64,000 nucleotides of DNA from Cyclobacteriaceae bacterium (GCA_020832305.1 JAFIEV010000082.1:310001-374000); one strand, 5' to 3'. Numbered from the stretch's first letter, positions 45,456 through 55,453 are shown. Notes: generated from the letters alone by a model not told the origin. Program-made: numbers and translations.

Positions 45456-48400
45456 ATGAGTAAAATCACTACGAATCAAAAGCCAAAAACAATACGAGCC
45501 ATGAGCCGGTATTGTTTTACAGCATTGGTTATCGGGTTCCTTACTGCAGGTACCCTTTTGGCCAGTGATGGAAACGCGAGGCAACTCAATCATTTCAAGG
45601 TGAACATTAAATCGGGCTCTATTAGTCTAGAGAGTGTGTTTGCCAGTATTGAGCAGCAAACAGAATTTGTTTTTTCCTATAGCGAGGAAATCCGTGCTGG
45701 TTCAACATTTATCGACATGGATTTCAGAAATACTGGTCTTGACAAAGTACTTAAGTATCTTTCTGAAAAAAGCAGTGTTTCATTCAGAAGGGTGAATAAT
45801 ACCATCCTGGTTTCTCCTATTTTAATTCAGGACAATGAAGTTGTTCAGGAAGTTGTGGTTGAACAATCAAGGGTCATTACAGGCCGGGTTACTGCCATGT
45901 CAGACAATTCTGCATTGCCAGGTGTAAACGTAATTGTGAAAGGTACCACCAGCGGCAGTATTACCGATATTAACGGTGCCTATTCCATTGAAGTTGGTCC
46001 TCAGGATCAGATACTGGTGTTTTCTTATGTTGGATTCCAACCTGAAGAAGTAAATATATCAGGAAGAAGTGTGATCAATGTAACCCTTGCCGAAAGTGTG
46101 GAAGCGCTTCAGGAAGTTGTGGTAACCGCCCTGGGTCTGAAAAGAGAAGAACGTACACTGGGTTATTCCATAGAACGTGTAAAAGGTGATGATCTAACCC
46201 ACGTAGCTCAGGAAAACGTTTTGAATTCCATAGCCGGTAAAATTGCCGGAGCAACCATTAGCACAACAGGCGGTCCAGGTTCTTCTGTAAGTATGGTTAT
46301 CCGCGGAGCAACCTCACTTGCCAGTGATAACCAGCCATTATTTGTTATTGATGGCGTTCCATTTGCCAACACACTTAATAATGTAACGGAAGTTGGAAGA
46401 GATAATCGCGTAGACTACGGTAATGCCATTTCTGGTTTGAACCCCGATGATATTGAAAGTGTTACGGTTTTGAAAGGTCCCAGTGCAGCAGCTTTGTACG
46501 GAAACCGTGCAGCAAACGGCGTTGTTCTTATTACTACCAGAAGCGGTGCCAATGTTGATAAACTTACCGTAAATCTCACAAGCAATACCGTTTTCGATGT
46601 ACCCTTCCGCTTTTTGAAATTCCAGAATCGTTTTACATCCGGACAATTCTCAGCCATTCCTCCTGATATTAGCGGAACACCCTTGTCTATGCCCTTTGGT
46701 ACGTTGCTCGAAGAGCATATTGGAGCTTTCTTCGGTCCTGAAGTAAACCGTGGTTACATGGCAGCCCAGAAATTCAAAAGCCCGATTGATCCTGAGACCG
46801 GAAGGTTAGTACCTGTCGAGTTGGTAGGTTATCCTAATAACATACAAAATTTTGTGCAGACAGGTATAACCAGCACCAATGGTTTTTCCATTTCAAACAG
46901 TACCAATGCCATGGCATATAGAATCTCCTATTCCAATATGCAAAACAGAGGTATAGTTCCTAATTCAGATCTTTTCAGGAATACCTTGAATATAAACTCA
47001 AATATGAAATTGAGTGAAAAAATCAATATTAGTACCAATATTGATTTCAGCAGAAACAACAGCAACAACCGTCCGGCTAGTGAAAGGGGTACCAATCCAC
47101 TTCAGTGGGCCTACAATGTAGCTCCACATGTTGATATCCGCAGCATGAGAGATTACTGGGAACCAGGTCAGGAAGGGATTCAACAAAGAACCCTGGATTC
47201 ACACAGAAATGAAAAGCAAATGAACAATCCATGGTTTCTTGCATACGAGGTAAACAACAGCTTTGTCAGAGACAGGGTATATGGTAATATTAAGGCCGAT
47301 TGGGAGATTTCTCCTTCCTTTAGTGTATTTGTAAGATATGCACTTGACAATTTCCGGGAAGTGCGCCAAAGCAGTATTGGATCCAGCTACAGCCTGGAGC
47401 CCCGTGGCGCATATGGTCTGGTAAATATAGAAGGGTTTGAGTACAATACCGACTTTTTGGCAACCTATAAAAAAGACTGGCAAAACTTTAACTTAAATGC
47501 CTCTGTAGGTGGTAACATAAGATACAATACCGGGGCCAATACCCGCAATGCTTCGAAGCCTGGAGCAGGTTTGATCGTACCTGGAGTATTTACTCTTCAA
47601 AACATCGCCCCGGATGATATTGAGTACAACAGTTTCTCTTTTGAAAGAGCAGTACACAGCTTGTATGGTTTGTCAACCATGGGTTATAAAGATATGATTT
47701 ATCTCGATTTAACTGCCCGTTGGGACTGGTCCAGCACACTGCCAAGAGCACAAACATATTTTTATCCCTCGGCTTCTGTAAGTGTAATGTTAGACGAAAT
47801 GATTTCCTTGCCACGGCAGTTTAATGTATTCAAGCTTAGGGGAGGGGTTGCACAGGTAGGTAATGATACCAACCCATATTCTTTAGTTCCTATGTTACAA
47901 AATGTAGGTGCCTGGGGTAATGTGCCTCGTTTAACCTTGCCAAATAATCTTTTGAATGAATTTTTAAAGCCGGAAATTATGACATCCTACGAATATGGTG
48001 TGGATCTCGGCTTTTTTAACAGGAGATTAAATTTCTCCGGAACATATTATAGGCAACAAAATGAAAACCAGATATTTTCTCCGCAGATAGCTCCTTCCAC
48101 AGGATACTCTTCTATGATTGTTAATGCCGGTCTGCTTGAAAGCCGTGGTGTTGAATTAACTTTAGGGGGTTCACCTATTTCCAAAAGAGATTTTCGCTGG
48201 GATGTCAATGTTAACCTTACCCGCAACCGTACAAGGGTTCTTGAACTTACCGATGACCTTCCTTATATAGAACTATGGTCTGACGCACGTGGTGGCGCAT
48301 GGACTTTTGTAGGAGACGAGGTAGGAGATATTTATGATGCACAGATAATTACGGTTGAAGATCCCAACTCTCCTTATTTTGGATTTCCAATATTAAGGTC

Positions 48401-49220
48401 CACCGATGGTAAATGGCAGGATCTCGATGCCGTTAACGCAAGAAACAGGGTGGGTAATTTTAACCCAGACTTTATACTGGGTATGCAGACATCTCTGAAC
48501 TACAAAAACTGGAGCCTCAACCTTACTTTTGACTGGAGACAGGGAGGTGACTTTATATCTCAAACGTATAGATTTGCTGAGGAAGCCGGACTTTCACAAT
48601 TTCAATATGACAGAACTTTTAACGCAAAAGGAGCTGGTCTTGAAGGCCGTGAACTTCGTGATTATCTGATGGATAATAAAGAAACCATGATATGGATTTC
48701 AGGCACCAATTTCCCACAAGTAGGGGGTCTGCTTCCCGAAGATGGTTACCCGTTCCGTTTTGGTCCTTTTAACCTGCCTTATGGTGGCGTTTTCCTACCG
48801 GGTGTATATGCTACAGCTTTTGATGAGGCAGGCAACCCAATCGCGTTTGCAGAAAACCTGGGTGAAAACATTGGCCAGCCCGGAGGTACTTTAACCATGC
48901 CATTTGCAGCGGCAACCACCTGGTCATTTGCTTCTTCAACCATGTTCCCGGCTTCTTTTGTGAAACTCAGAGAAATATCCATTGGATATGAACTGCCAAA
49001 AAGAATCGTAAATTCACTTAGTTTGAGCAGGGCCAATGTATCTGTATATAGCAGAAATATACTATTGTGGACAGCAGCCAGGGTAAACATCGACCCTGAA
49101 ATGGCATTTCAGCCTCAGGTTGGAGCACAAGCGGGTACACAATTTAAGCAAGGTATTGAGAGATATAATGTAATGCCATGGTTAATGCCCATTGGAGTTA
49201 AACTCAGCGCCACATTCTAA
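45456..49220 (+). CDS. SusC/RagA family TonB-linked outer membrane protein with STN domain
   Basis: 1254-residue TonB-dependent receptor. Parts in order: signal region (about 1-41), STN signalling domain (about 48-115, ISLESVFASIEQQTEFVFSYSEEI then FRNTGLDKVLKYLSEKSSVSF), CarboxypepD_reg-like domain (about 141-215, ITGRVTAMSDNSALPGVNVIVKGT in part), TonB-box-like EVVVTALGL, plug (about 230-355, SMVIRGATSLASDNQPLFVIDGV in part, VLKGPSAAALYGNRAANGVVLITT in part), and beta-barrel to the end. The STN domain ties it to the FecIR pair upstream. The substrate is unknown since no glycosidase or peptidase gene is adjacent. Confidence 0.96.
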   Translation: MSKITTNQKPKTIRAMSRYCFTALVIGFLTAGTLLASDGNARQLNHFKVNIKSGSISLESVFASIEQQTEFVFSYSEEIRAGSTFIDMDFRNTGLDKVLKYLSEKSSVSFRRVNNTILVSPILIQDNEVVQEVVVEQSRVITGRVTAMSDNSALPGVNVIVKGTTSGSITDINGAYSIEVGPQDQILVFSYVGFQPEEVNISGRSVINVTLAESVEALQEVVVTALGLKREERTLGYSIERVKGDDLTHVAQENVLNSIAGKIAGATISTTGGPGSSVSMVIRGATSLASDNQPLFVIDGVPFANTLNNVTEVGRDNRVDYGNAISGLNPDDIESVTVLKGPSAAALYGNRAANGVVLITTRSGANVDKLTVNLTSNTVFDVPFRFLKFQNRFTSGQFSAIPPDISGTPLSMPFGTLLEEHIGAFFGPEVNRGYMAAQKFKSPIDPETGRLVPVELVGYPNNIQNFVQTGITSTNGFSISNSTNAMAYRISYSNMQNRGIVPNSDLFRNTLNINSNMKLSEKINISTNIDFSRNNSNNRPASERGTNPLQWAYNVAPHVDIRSMRDYWEPGQEGIQQRTLDSHRNEKQMNNPWFLAYEVNNSFVRDRVYGNIKADWEISPSFSVFVRYALDNFREVRQSSIGSSYSLEPRGAYGLVNIEGFEYNTDFLATYKKDWQNFNLNASVGGNIRYNTGANTRNASKPGAGLIVPGVFTLQNIAPDDIEYNSFSFERAVHSLYGLSTMGYKDMIYLDLTARWDWSSTLPRAQTYFYPSASVSVMLDEMISLPRQFNVFKLRGGVAQVGNDTNPYSLVPMLQNVGAWGNVPRLTLPNNLLNEFLKPEIMTSYEYGVDLGFFNRRLNFSGTYYRQQNENQIFSPQIAPSTGYSSMIVNAGLLESRGVELTLGGSPISKRDFRWDVNVNLTRNRTRVLELTDDLPYIELWSDARGGAWTFVGDEVGDIYDAQIITVEDPNSPYFGFPILRSTDGKWQDLDAVNARNRVGNFNPDFILGMQTSLNYKNWSLNLTFDWRQGGDFISQTYRFAEEAGLSQFQYDRTFNAKGAGLEGRELRDYLMDNKETMIWISGTNFPQVGGLLPEDGYPFRFGPFNLPYGGVFLPGVYATAFDEAGNPIAFAENLGENIGQPGGTLTMPFAAATTWSFASSTMFPASFVKLREISIGYELPKRIVNSLSLSRANVSVYSRNILLWTAARVNIDPEMAFQPQVGAQAGTQFKQGIERYNVMPWLMPIGVKLSATF

Positions 49221-49246
49221 AATTTCCAAATTAAAAATACAGGAAA

Positions 49247-50902
49247 ATGAAAAAGACTAAAATATTCATATTAACGGTATTCATGGTTTCTCTGAGCGTG
49301 GTATCTTGTAAAGACCAACTCATGGAAATGAATATTGACCCCAATGGGGCCAATCCGGCAACCACGAACCCTAATCTGGTACTATCAACAGTATTGACTG
49401 AAACCGCCAGAGCGTACGTAAACCTGGGTTACCAGGACGTTGCCGGAGTTATGCAACATACCCAAAAAGATGGTTGGGCCGGTGGCCATAATAACTATGA
49501 CTGGAACAGAAATAATAGCTGGACCGGTTATTATGCTATTTTGCGGAACAATCAATGGGTATACGATCGCTCTGTAGAGCTGGGTTTCGAGTTTCAGCAA
49601 GGTGTTACCCTGGTAATTAAATCCATGATGTTTGGTTTAATGACAGACCTCTGGGGTGACATTCCCTTTTCTGCTTCTTTGAAAGGCGCCAGAAGAGAAC
49701 CACAGGATCTGTACCCTACCTTTGATCCTCAGGAACAAATATATGAGGCTATTTTAGCAGACCTCGAAAGAGCCAATCAGCTATTTTCAAAACCAACCGG
49801 AGAATACAGGGGTATCGTTCCTTCAATTGATGTATATTACAATGGAAACGTCGGGCGCTGGAGACAATTGACCAACTCTCTGAAGTTGAGATATTATATG
49901 AGATTGTCGGAAAAGAAACCAGCAATAGCTAAAGCAGGAATTGAAAATATCATTGCCAATCCAACACAGTTTCCTATTATCACAAACCCAGCCCACGATG
50001 CAACCATGGGCTTTGCCGGGGTAAGCAATGAGACTTCATGGCCTGCCAATGCTGTATTTGATGCGACAGGATCTAATTACCGAAGATTAAAAATGTGTCA
50101 TACCCTCGTTGAATATATGAGAGAAAGAAGCGATCCAAGGTTAGCAGTATGGGCCAGACCAGTTCAAATTCCGCTGGTGGTTGACGAAAACCTTCCCGCG
50201 GGTACTGACAGGATTGAAGGAGGGAAAAGACTTCTTTCACCAACAGTACTCACCGCAAGGGGTCTTACCATTGACGATATCAATACCAACCAGGATTTTG
50301 TAGGTATTCCGCCTTCTATTCTTGGACCTCAGGGATTTAATCTTAGCCCTGATGCCCAGCAGGCCTCTACAAACCCGCACGTATCATGGTTAAACCCAAT
50401 GTATCAGAATGCTTCAGGTCCGATGCTGCGAGTAAGACTTATGCCAGCTTCAGAAGTTAGATTTATTCTGGCAGAAGCTGCCCTTAAAGGATGGGCAGTC
50501 GGTAGTGCGCAAGACCACTATAATGCAGCCATACAGGCATCTTTTACCACCTGGGGGGTAGCCAATCAAACGGCTGCTTATCTGGCTCGACCCAATGTTA
50601 CGTATGATGGAACCGTAAAGCAAGTTATAGAACAAAAATGGGTTGCATCCTGGACTGCGGCAACCGAAGCATGGTTTGACTACAGAAGAACAGGCTTCCC
50701 TGAGTTGCAAGCAGGTCCAATTGCCATCAGAACTGTACTTCCAGTAAGATTCTACTATCCAATAGTAGAACAAAACCTTAACCTCGACAATGTTGAGGCG
50801 GCAAGTGCAAGACTTGAAATTACACCTTTTGCAGAAATCGATGGAAACAACAGCGCCTGGTCAAGACCCTGGATTTCTCAGGGAACTGGCAGGCCCTGGT
50901 AA
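49247..50902 (+). CDS. SusD/RagB family nutrient-binding lipoprotein (SusD-like_2)
   Basis: 551-residue surface lipoprotein, Cys21 in lipobox SVVSC. It forms the lid on the SusC barrel directly upstream. Seen: GYQDVAGVMQHTQKDGW, MMFGLMTDLWGDIPFSASLKG, DPQEQIYEAILADLERANQLF, VGRWRQLTNSLKLRYYMRLSEKKP in part, EVRFILAEAALKGWAVG, and KWVASWTAATEAWFDYRRTGFPEL in part, all typical of the SusD-like_2 group. A strong hairpin follows, which ends the sigma-FecR-SusCD unit. Confidence 0.94.
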   Translation: MKKTKIFILTVFMVSLSVVSCKDQLMEMNIDPNGANPATTNPNLVLSTVLTETARAYVNLGYQDVAGVMQHTQKDGWAGGHNNYDWNRNNSWTGYYAILRNNQWVYDRSVELGFEFQQGVTLVIKSMMFGLMTDLWGDIPFSASLKGARREPQDLYPTFDPQEQIYEAILADLERANQLFSKPTGEYRGIVPSIDVYYNGNVGRWRQLTNSLKLRYYMRLSEKKPAIAKAGIENIIANPTQFPIITNPAHDATMGFAGVSNETSWPANAVFDATGSNYRRLKMCHTLVEYMRERSDPRLAVWARPVQIPLVVDENLPAGTDRIEGGKRLLSPTVLTARGLTIDDINTNQDFVGIPPSILGPQGFNLSPDAQQASTNPHVSWLNPMYQNASGPMLRVRLMPASEVRFILAEAALKGWAVGSAQDHYNAAIQASFTTWGVANQTAAYLARPNVTYDGTVKQVIEQKWVASWTAATEAWFDYRRTGFPELQAGPIAIRTVLPVRFYYPIVEQNLNLDNVEAASARLEITPFAEIDGNNSAWSRPWISQGTGRPW

Positions 50903-50927
50903 GGTTTAAAAGATTTATATTCCAGTA

Positions 50928-50966
50928 AAAAGAGGCTGATTTTTTGAGTCAGCCTCTTTTTTTATT
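50928..50966. terminator. Bidirectional terminator between susD-like and yraN genes
   Basis: Perfect 12-bp stem AAAAGAGGCTGA (50928-50939) / TCAGCCTCTTTT (50949-50960), 9-base loop, T-run on the + strand (to 50966) and a T-run on the - strand as well. It serves the convergent SusD and YraN genes; the yraN stop codon is at its edge. Confidence 0.92.
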
Positions 50967-51315
50967 ATCCAAAAGCATCTTCAATATGGGTAATTTCAGA
51001 GCTACTTCCCCTTAATATACTTATGATGTCAAAGCGAATCATACCCTGCCATCCGCACTTTTCCAGATAAACTTCAGCCCCTTCAGTAATTTTTTCCCAT
51101 TTCTTCTCATTCACAGCTTCCTCAGGATATCCAAAATCTGCATTTTTGCGCAACTTTACCTCTACAAAAACCAAAAGCTCCCCCTTGGTAGCTATAATGT
51201 CTATTTCTGATTTTCCGGCTCTGTAATTTGTCTCGCGAATAAAAAATCCATTCTTCTGCAAATATTCCGCGGCAAGCCTTTCACCTTCTTGTCCGCTTTT
51301 TATATTATTGCCCAT
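50965..51315 (-). CDS. YraN family (UPF0102) endonuclease-like protein
   Basis: 116-residue protein of the UPF0102 family with a restriction-endonuclease-like fold. Motifs: GEGERLAAEYL-like QEGERLAAEYLQKNG, NYRAGKSEIDIIATKGELLVFVEVKLRK, with the Asp (EID) and Glu-x-Lys (VEVK) metal-site pattern. Start is ATG 51315; a longer frame starts with TTG at 51342. It is divergent from manA with 45 bases between starts. Cellular role is not established in the family. Confidence 0.9.
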   Translation of the reverse strand: MGNNIKSGQEGERLAAEYLQKNGFFIRETNYRAGKSEIDIIATKGELLVFVEVKLRKNADFGYPEEAVNEKKWEKITEGAEVYLEKCGWQGMIRFDIISILRGSSSEITHIEDAFG

Positions 51316-51360
51316 ATTTTTAGCACTTGTTGTTCTTTTCAACAGTTAAACCTTTCAGAT

Positions 51361-52341
51361 ATGCAGGAACTGTATCCACTTAGCTTTAATACAATTTACA
51401 AAGATAAAATTTGGGGAGGTCAAAAAATTAAAACTGTTTTAGGCAAAGATTTCGGAAACCTGCCCAATTGCGGTGAAACATGGGAAATTTCAGGTGTGCC
51501 GGGAAATGTTTCAATCGTTTCAAACGGAAGCCTTAAGGGTACAAGTCTGGTTGATTTGATCGAATCCTATAAAGATCGCCTGATGGGTAAAAAGGTCTGG
51601 AATACATTTGGCAATACTTTTCCCCTACTCGTAAAATTTATCGATGCCAACGATGATTTGTCCATTCAGGTTCACCCTGATGATCAATTGGCAAAAAAGC
51701 GCCATAATTCATTTGGCAAAACCGAAATGTGGTACATATTTCAGGCCGATAAAGGCGCGAAACTCAATGCCGGATTTCGAGAGAGCATAAGCCCTGAAAT
51801 ATATCTTGAACATCTGAGAAAGGGGAACATAATGGATATACTAAACTGGGTTGATGTATATGATGACGATGTGTTTTTTCTGCCGGCAGGCCGGGTACAC
51901 AGCATCGGAAAAGGTTGCCTGTTGGCTGAAATCCAGCAAACCTCAGACGTGACCTATAGAATTTACGACTTTGAGCGCAAAGATGATCAGGGCAACACCC
52001 GGGAGCTTCATACCGAAGAAGCGCTCGATGCTATAGACTATAAGGCATATGACGAGTACAAATCACTGTACGAAAAAAAAATCAATGAAGTAGTAAGACT
52101 GGTTACCTGTAATTATTTTGAAACCAATTTGCTGCATTGTGATAAATCAATCAAGCGTGATTACAGTGCACCCGACAGCTTTAAAATCGTAGTTTGTATG
52201 CAGGGAAGTATGCATCTACAATGGTCTGGAAATACCATGCTCGTTGAAAAAGGAATGTCAGTTCTCATACCAGCTGAAATCGATGAAGTAACATTTACGC
52301 CAAACGGTATGTTTAAAATGCTGGAATCTTATATACCTTAG
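51361..52341 (+). CDS. manA: Mannose-6-phosphate isomerase, class I
   Basis: 326-residue zinc cupin enzyme interconverting mannose 6-phosphate and fructose 6-phosphate. Start is ATG 51361 (MQELYPLSFNTIYKDKIWGGQ), which fits the family; the open extension to 51289 overlaps yraN and has no homology character. Zinc ligands are seen in IQVHPDDQLA (Gln, His), KTEMWYIF (Glu) and AGRVHSIGKG (His). lipB follows after 5 bases, probably in one transcript. Confidence 0.95.
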   Translation: MQELYPLSFNTIYKDKIWGGQKIKTVLGKDFGNLPNCGETWEISGVPGNVSIVSNGSLKGTSLVDLIESYKDRLMGKKVWNTFGNTFPLLVKFIDANDDLSIQVHPDDQLAKKRHNSFGKTEMWYIFQADKGAKLNAGFRESISPEIYLEHLRKGNIMDILNWVDVYDDDVFFLPAGRVHSIGKGCLLAEIQQTSDVTYRIYDFERKDDQGNTRELHTEEALDAIDYKAYDEYKSLYEKKINEVVRLVTCNYFETNLLHCDKSIKRDYSAPDSFKIVVCMQGSMHLQWSGNTMLVEKGMSVLIPAEIDEVTFTPNGMFKMLESYIP

Positions 52342-52346
52342 AAGCG

Positions 52347-53063
52347 GTGAACCCAAATATTAATAAAAAAGTAATCTTTCAACACCTCGGCCTTAAAGAC
52401 TACAAGGAAACCTGGGAGTATCAGGCTCTGCTTTTCAAAGAAATAATCGATATCAAAATTAAAAATCGCAATCTGCCACCTGATCAGCAACTAAACACTC
52501 CTAATTATTTACTTTTTGTTGAACATCCCCACGTATATACCCTGGGAAAAAGCGGAAAGCCAGAGCACCTTCTGCTGGATGAAGAAGGACTAGAGGAAAA
52601 TAATGCAGTTTTTTATAAAATAGACAGGGGAGGTGATATCACTTATCATGGCCCGGGTCAACTTGTCGGATATCCGGTAATTGATCTCGACAACTTTTTC
52701 ACAGATATACACCGATATCTCAGGTTATTGGAGGAATCAATAATATTGACTTTGGCCGATTATGGAATTAAAGCCGGAAGAATTGAAGGGCTTACCGGAG
52801 TCTGGCTGGATTATGTTGCTAAGACAAATCCAAGGAAAATTTGTGCTATTGGTGTGCGTACCAGCCGATGGGTAACCATGCATGGCTTTGCATTTAATGT
52901 AAATGCGTATCTCGATTATTTTAACAACATCGTCCCTTGTGGCATAACCGATAAAGCCGTAACCTCTCTTGATAAAGAACTGGGTCATCCTGTTTCAATG
53001 AAAGAAGTAGAAGAACGTGTTAAAATGCACATAGCTGATTTATTTGCTATGGATATTGTATAA
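52347..53063 (+). CDS. lipB: Octanoyl-[ACP]:protein N-octanoyltransferase
   Basis: 238-residue lipoate-synthesis transferase that moves octanoyl from ACP to lipoyl domains. Seen: HVYTLGKSGKPEHL, YKIDRGGDITYHGPGQLVGYPVIDL, KICAIGVRTSRWVTMHGFAFNV with the catalytic Lys, and FNNIVPCGITDKAVTSL with the catalytic Cys. GTG start at 52347. Operon with manA. lipA was not found in the window. Confidence 0.96.
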   Translation: MNPNINKKVIFQHLGLKDYKETWEYQALLFKEIIDIKIKNRNLPPDQQLNTPNYLLFVEHPHVYTLGKSGKPEHLLLDEEGLEENNAVFYKIDRGGDITYHGPGQLVGYPVIDLDNFFTDIHRYLRLLEESIILTLADYGIKAGRIEGLTGVWLDYVAKTNPRKICAIGVRTSRWVTMHGFAFNVNAYLDYFNNIVPCGITDKAVTSLDKELGHPVSMKEVEERVKMHIADLFAMDIV

Positions 53064-53125
53064 TATTTTTTAATTTTTAGCAAATCCTACTATATTTAGC
53101 AATTCACTAAAATCCAATATATGGT

Positions 53126-54526
53126 ATGCCGGAATATGCAATTATCGATGTGGAAACCACCGGCGGGAGTCCTGCTGCCCATAAAATCATCGAAATAGCT
53201 GTTGTCATATCTGATGGAGAAAAGATAATTGACCGATATTCAAGCCTTATTCATCCTGAACGCAATATTCCTTACTTCATCAGCTCCCTTACCGGCATAG
53301 ATGGCCATATGCTCGATTCTGCGCCGAAATTTTTTGAAGTCGCCAAAAAAGTATTTGAACTAACTGAAAATCGAATCTTTGTAGCCCATAATGTAAATTT
53401 TGATTATTCCTTTGTGAGAAAAGAATTTGCAGAGCTGGGTGGTAAATTTCAGCGTAAGAAGATATGTACGGTACGTCTTAGCCGGCGGGCTTTTCCGGGC
53501 TTAAAATCCTACAGCCTTGGCAAGATTTGTTCCCACCTGGGCATAGCTATTGAAAATCGTCACCGTGCCTTGGGTGATGCTGAGGCCACAACCTTATTAT
53601 TGCATCAATGCCTTAAAAAGGAAAGTCCTGAAATTCTGTCAGACAAATTGCAGAAGAAATACGAGGCCAGATTGCCGCCGAATTTACCTGTTGAAGAATT
53701 TGAAAAACTACCAACACGTACAGGCGTTTATTACTTTCGTGACAAAGGCGGTAAGGTAATCTACGTTGGAAAAGCCAAGGACATAAAAAAGCGAGTATGG
53801 AGTCATTTCGACACCGGTGAGCAAATGCACAAAAGAAATTTTTTAGAGGGCATTTATTCGGTAGATTATCAATTATGTGGAAATGAACTTATCGCTTTAT
53901 TGTTGGAATCCTGCGAAATCAAGCGACTCTGGCCGCGATATAATATTTCACAAAAACGGCTAAACGGCACTGCAGGTATATATACCTATACTGATAAGCA
54001 GGGCTATGAACGTCTTGTACCAGCTATGGTTAAAAAAGGAAGTCGCCCATTGATAACCTTTGCTAACCTGAGCGAATGTCGTAGTTTTCTCAATCGGCTG
54101 GTCTACAGTCATAAACTTTGTTCAAAGCTATGCGGATTACAAAATGTACCTGACTCTTGTTTCGGTTATCAGACAGGTACCTGTACAGGCGCATGTGTTG
54201 GGCACGAAGACCCCGTCTCATACAATCTGAGATATATTAAGGCAATGGAAAGCTTTAGCCATGAAGGCAAGTCCTTTGTAATTAAAGGGAAAGGAAGAAA
54301 TGCCGGTGAGAAGTCTGTAGTTTGGGTTGAAGATGGCGCTTTCAGAGGATTTGGGTTTATTCCTGATGATGCTCAGATGGACAACCAGGATTCATGGAAA
54401 GATTATGTTCAAAGCTATCCAGATAATGCAGACATACAAAATATTCTTGCTATGTACCTGCGAAGTGCTATGGAATCTGAAGTGATATACTACGATCCCT
54501 GTTTCAACAGTACAGTTTTTGGCTAA
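53126..54526 (+). CDS. DnaQ-like exonuclease fused to GIY-YIG nuclease (Cho/UvrC-like)
   Basis: 466-residue fusion. First domain (about 1-165): DEDD exonuclease with IDVETTGGSP (Asp7, Glu9), VAHNVNFDYSFVRKEF and HRALGDAEATTLL. Second (about 195-290): GIY-YIG endonuclease with TGVYYFRDKGGKVIYVGKAKDIKKRV in part. The C-terminal part has several Cys (KLCSKLCGLQNVPDSCFGYQTGTCTGACVG in part), a possible metal-binding element. This exonuclease-UvrC-N fusion occurs in Bacteroidota, where it may help repair or incision; the role is inferred. Length is normal. Confidence 0.93.
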   Translation: MPEYAIIDVETTGGSPAAHKIIEIAVVISDGEKIIDRYSSLIHPERNIPYFISSLTGIDGHMLDSAPKFFEVAKKVFELTENRIFVAHNVNFDYSFVRKEFAELGGKFQRKKICTVRLSRRAFPGLKSYSLGKICSHLGIAIENRHRALGDAEATTLLLHQCLKKESPEILSDKLQKKYEARLPPNLPVEEFEKLPTRTGVYYFRDKGGKVIYVGKAKDIKKRVWSHFDTGEQMHKRNFLEGIYSVDYQLCGNELIALLLESCEIKRLWPRYNISQKRLNGTAGIYTYTDKQGYERLVPAMVKKGSRPLITFANLSECRSFLNRLVYSHKLCSKLCGLQNVPDSCFGYQTGTCTGACVGHEDPVSYNLRYIKAMESFSHEGKSFVIKGKGRNAGEKSVVWVEDGAFRGFGFIPDDAQMDNQDSWKDYVQSYPDNADIQNILAMYLRSAMESEVIYYDPCFNSTVFG

Positions 54527-54577
54527 ATCAGATTGCAGAAAGACAACAAATTATCAATCAAACCGGGCCATTAATTT

Positions 54578-55453
54578 TCAGTCCCAAAAAATACCCTCTT
54601 TGCTAAATGGCAAGGGTATCCATTCATTTTTTTTAAGCACCATTAATTCTTTAATACCGACACTTTCCATCAATTCGGCTGTTTCACGGTAATAACCTGT
54701 AATTTCTTTTGGGTGGTGTGCATCAGAATTCAGACAAATGGGAATGTTCATGTCTTTTAATGTCTTAATGCCAGACAGACCAGGATAGGTTTCATTCGAT
54801 TTCTTTTTATACAAACCCCTGGTATTTACTTCAACGATAACCCCTGCCGCCGCCGCCGCTTCAAATACTTCCATGATACTTTTTCTATACCATGCCTCCT
54901 GTTCATCAAAATAAAATTGTGAGGTATTGTGCATTTTGATTTTATCTACATGTCCCAAAATGGTAGGGGCTTCTTCTTCAAGCATTTGTATGGTGATGGC
55001 AAAATACTTTTCTATCACATAGCGTATATCATTGTTGTATATTTCAGCCAGCCCCTTTTGAAAAGTGTGATGTGGTCCATCAATTTCCCATGAAGTACCA
55101 TCTTCGTATTCTCCGACAAAATGTACTGAACCAATCGTGTAATCAAGTGCTGCCTCCTTTACCATGTCCTGAGAAGGTCCCAGCATGCCTGGTATATAAT
55201 CAACTTCGAGACTTTTGTATATTTCTATCTCGTCTGAATACTTTTTGGTGGCATCATCAATTTCCTGCAGGTATTTTTGAAGGTTTTCATATTTCATTGA
55301 CCAGTGGTTTTCAAAAGGTACCGGCATATGCGAGCTGAAGCCCAGGCTTTTTATCCCGTTTTGCATGGCATTTTCTACATGATCTTTTATTTCCAGTACG
55401 CCATCGCAATATTTACAGTGATTATGATAATTGGTCCAGGTCATATTTGACAT
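54578..55453 (-). CDS. PHP-family histidinol-phosphatase (HisJ-like)
   Basis: 291-residue metallophosphatase. Metal-site pieces are seen: NYHNHCKYCDG (the HxH of the first PHP motif), LGFSSHMPVPFENHW, KSLEVDYIPG (Glu), GSVHFVGEYE, GHVDKIK, VEVNTRGLYKKKS, and LNSDAHHP. It would hydrolyse histidinol phosphate in histidine synthesis. No other his gene is nearby, so another phosphomonoester as substrate is possible. Convergent with the fusion nuclease gene. Confidence 0.9.
   Translation of the reverse strand: MSNMTWTNYHNHCKYCDGVLEIKDHVENAMQNGIKSLGFSSHMPVPFENHWSMKYENLQKYLQEIDDATKKYSDEIEIYKSLEVDYIPGMLGPSQDMVKEAALDYTIGSVHFVGEYEDGTSWEIDGPHHTFQKGLAEIYNNDIRYVIEKYFAITIQMLEEEAPTILGHVDKIKMHNTSQFYFDEQEAWYRKSIMEVFEAAAAAGVIVEVNTRGLYKKKSNETYPGLSGIKTLKDMNIPICLNSDAHHPKEITGYYRETAELMESVGIKELMVLKKNEWIPLPFSKEGIFWD

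Noticed and set aside
51289-51360. N-terminal extension of manA
   Set aside because: It overlaps the divergent yraN start and lacks family character; ManA begins naturally at 51361.
54860-54872. Run of GCC/CGC triplets (CGCCGCCGCCGC) as a tandem repeat of interest
   Set aside because: It encodes a short Ala stretch (EAAAAAG) in the HisJ-like protein, within normal coding variation.
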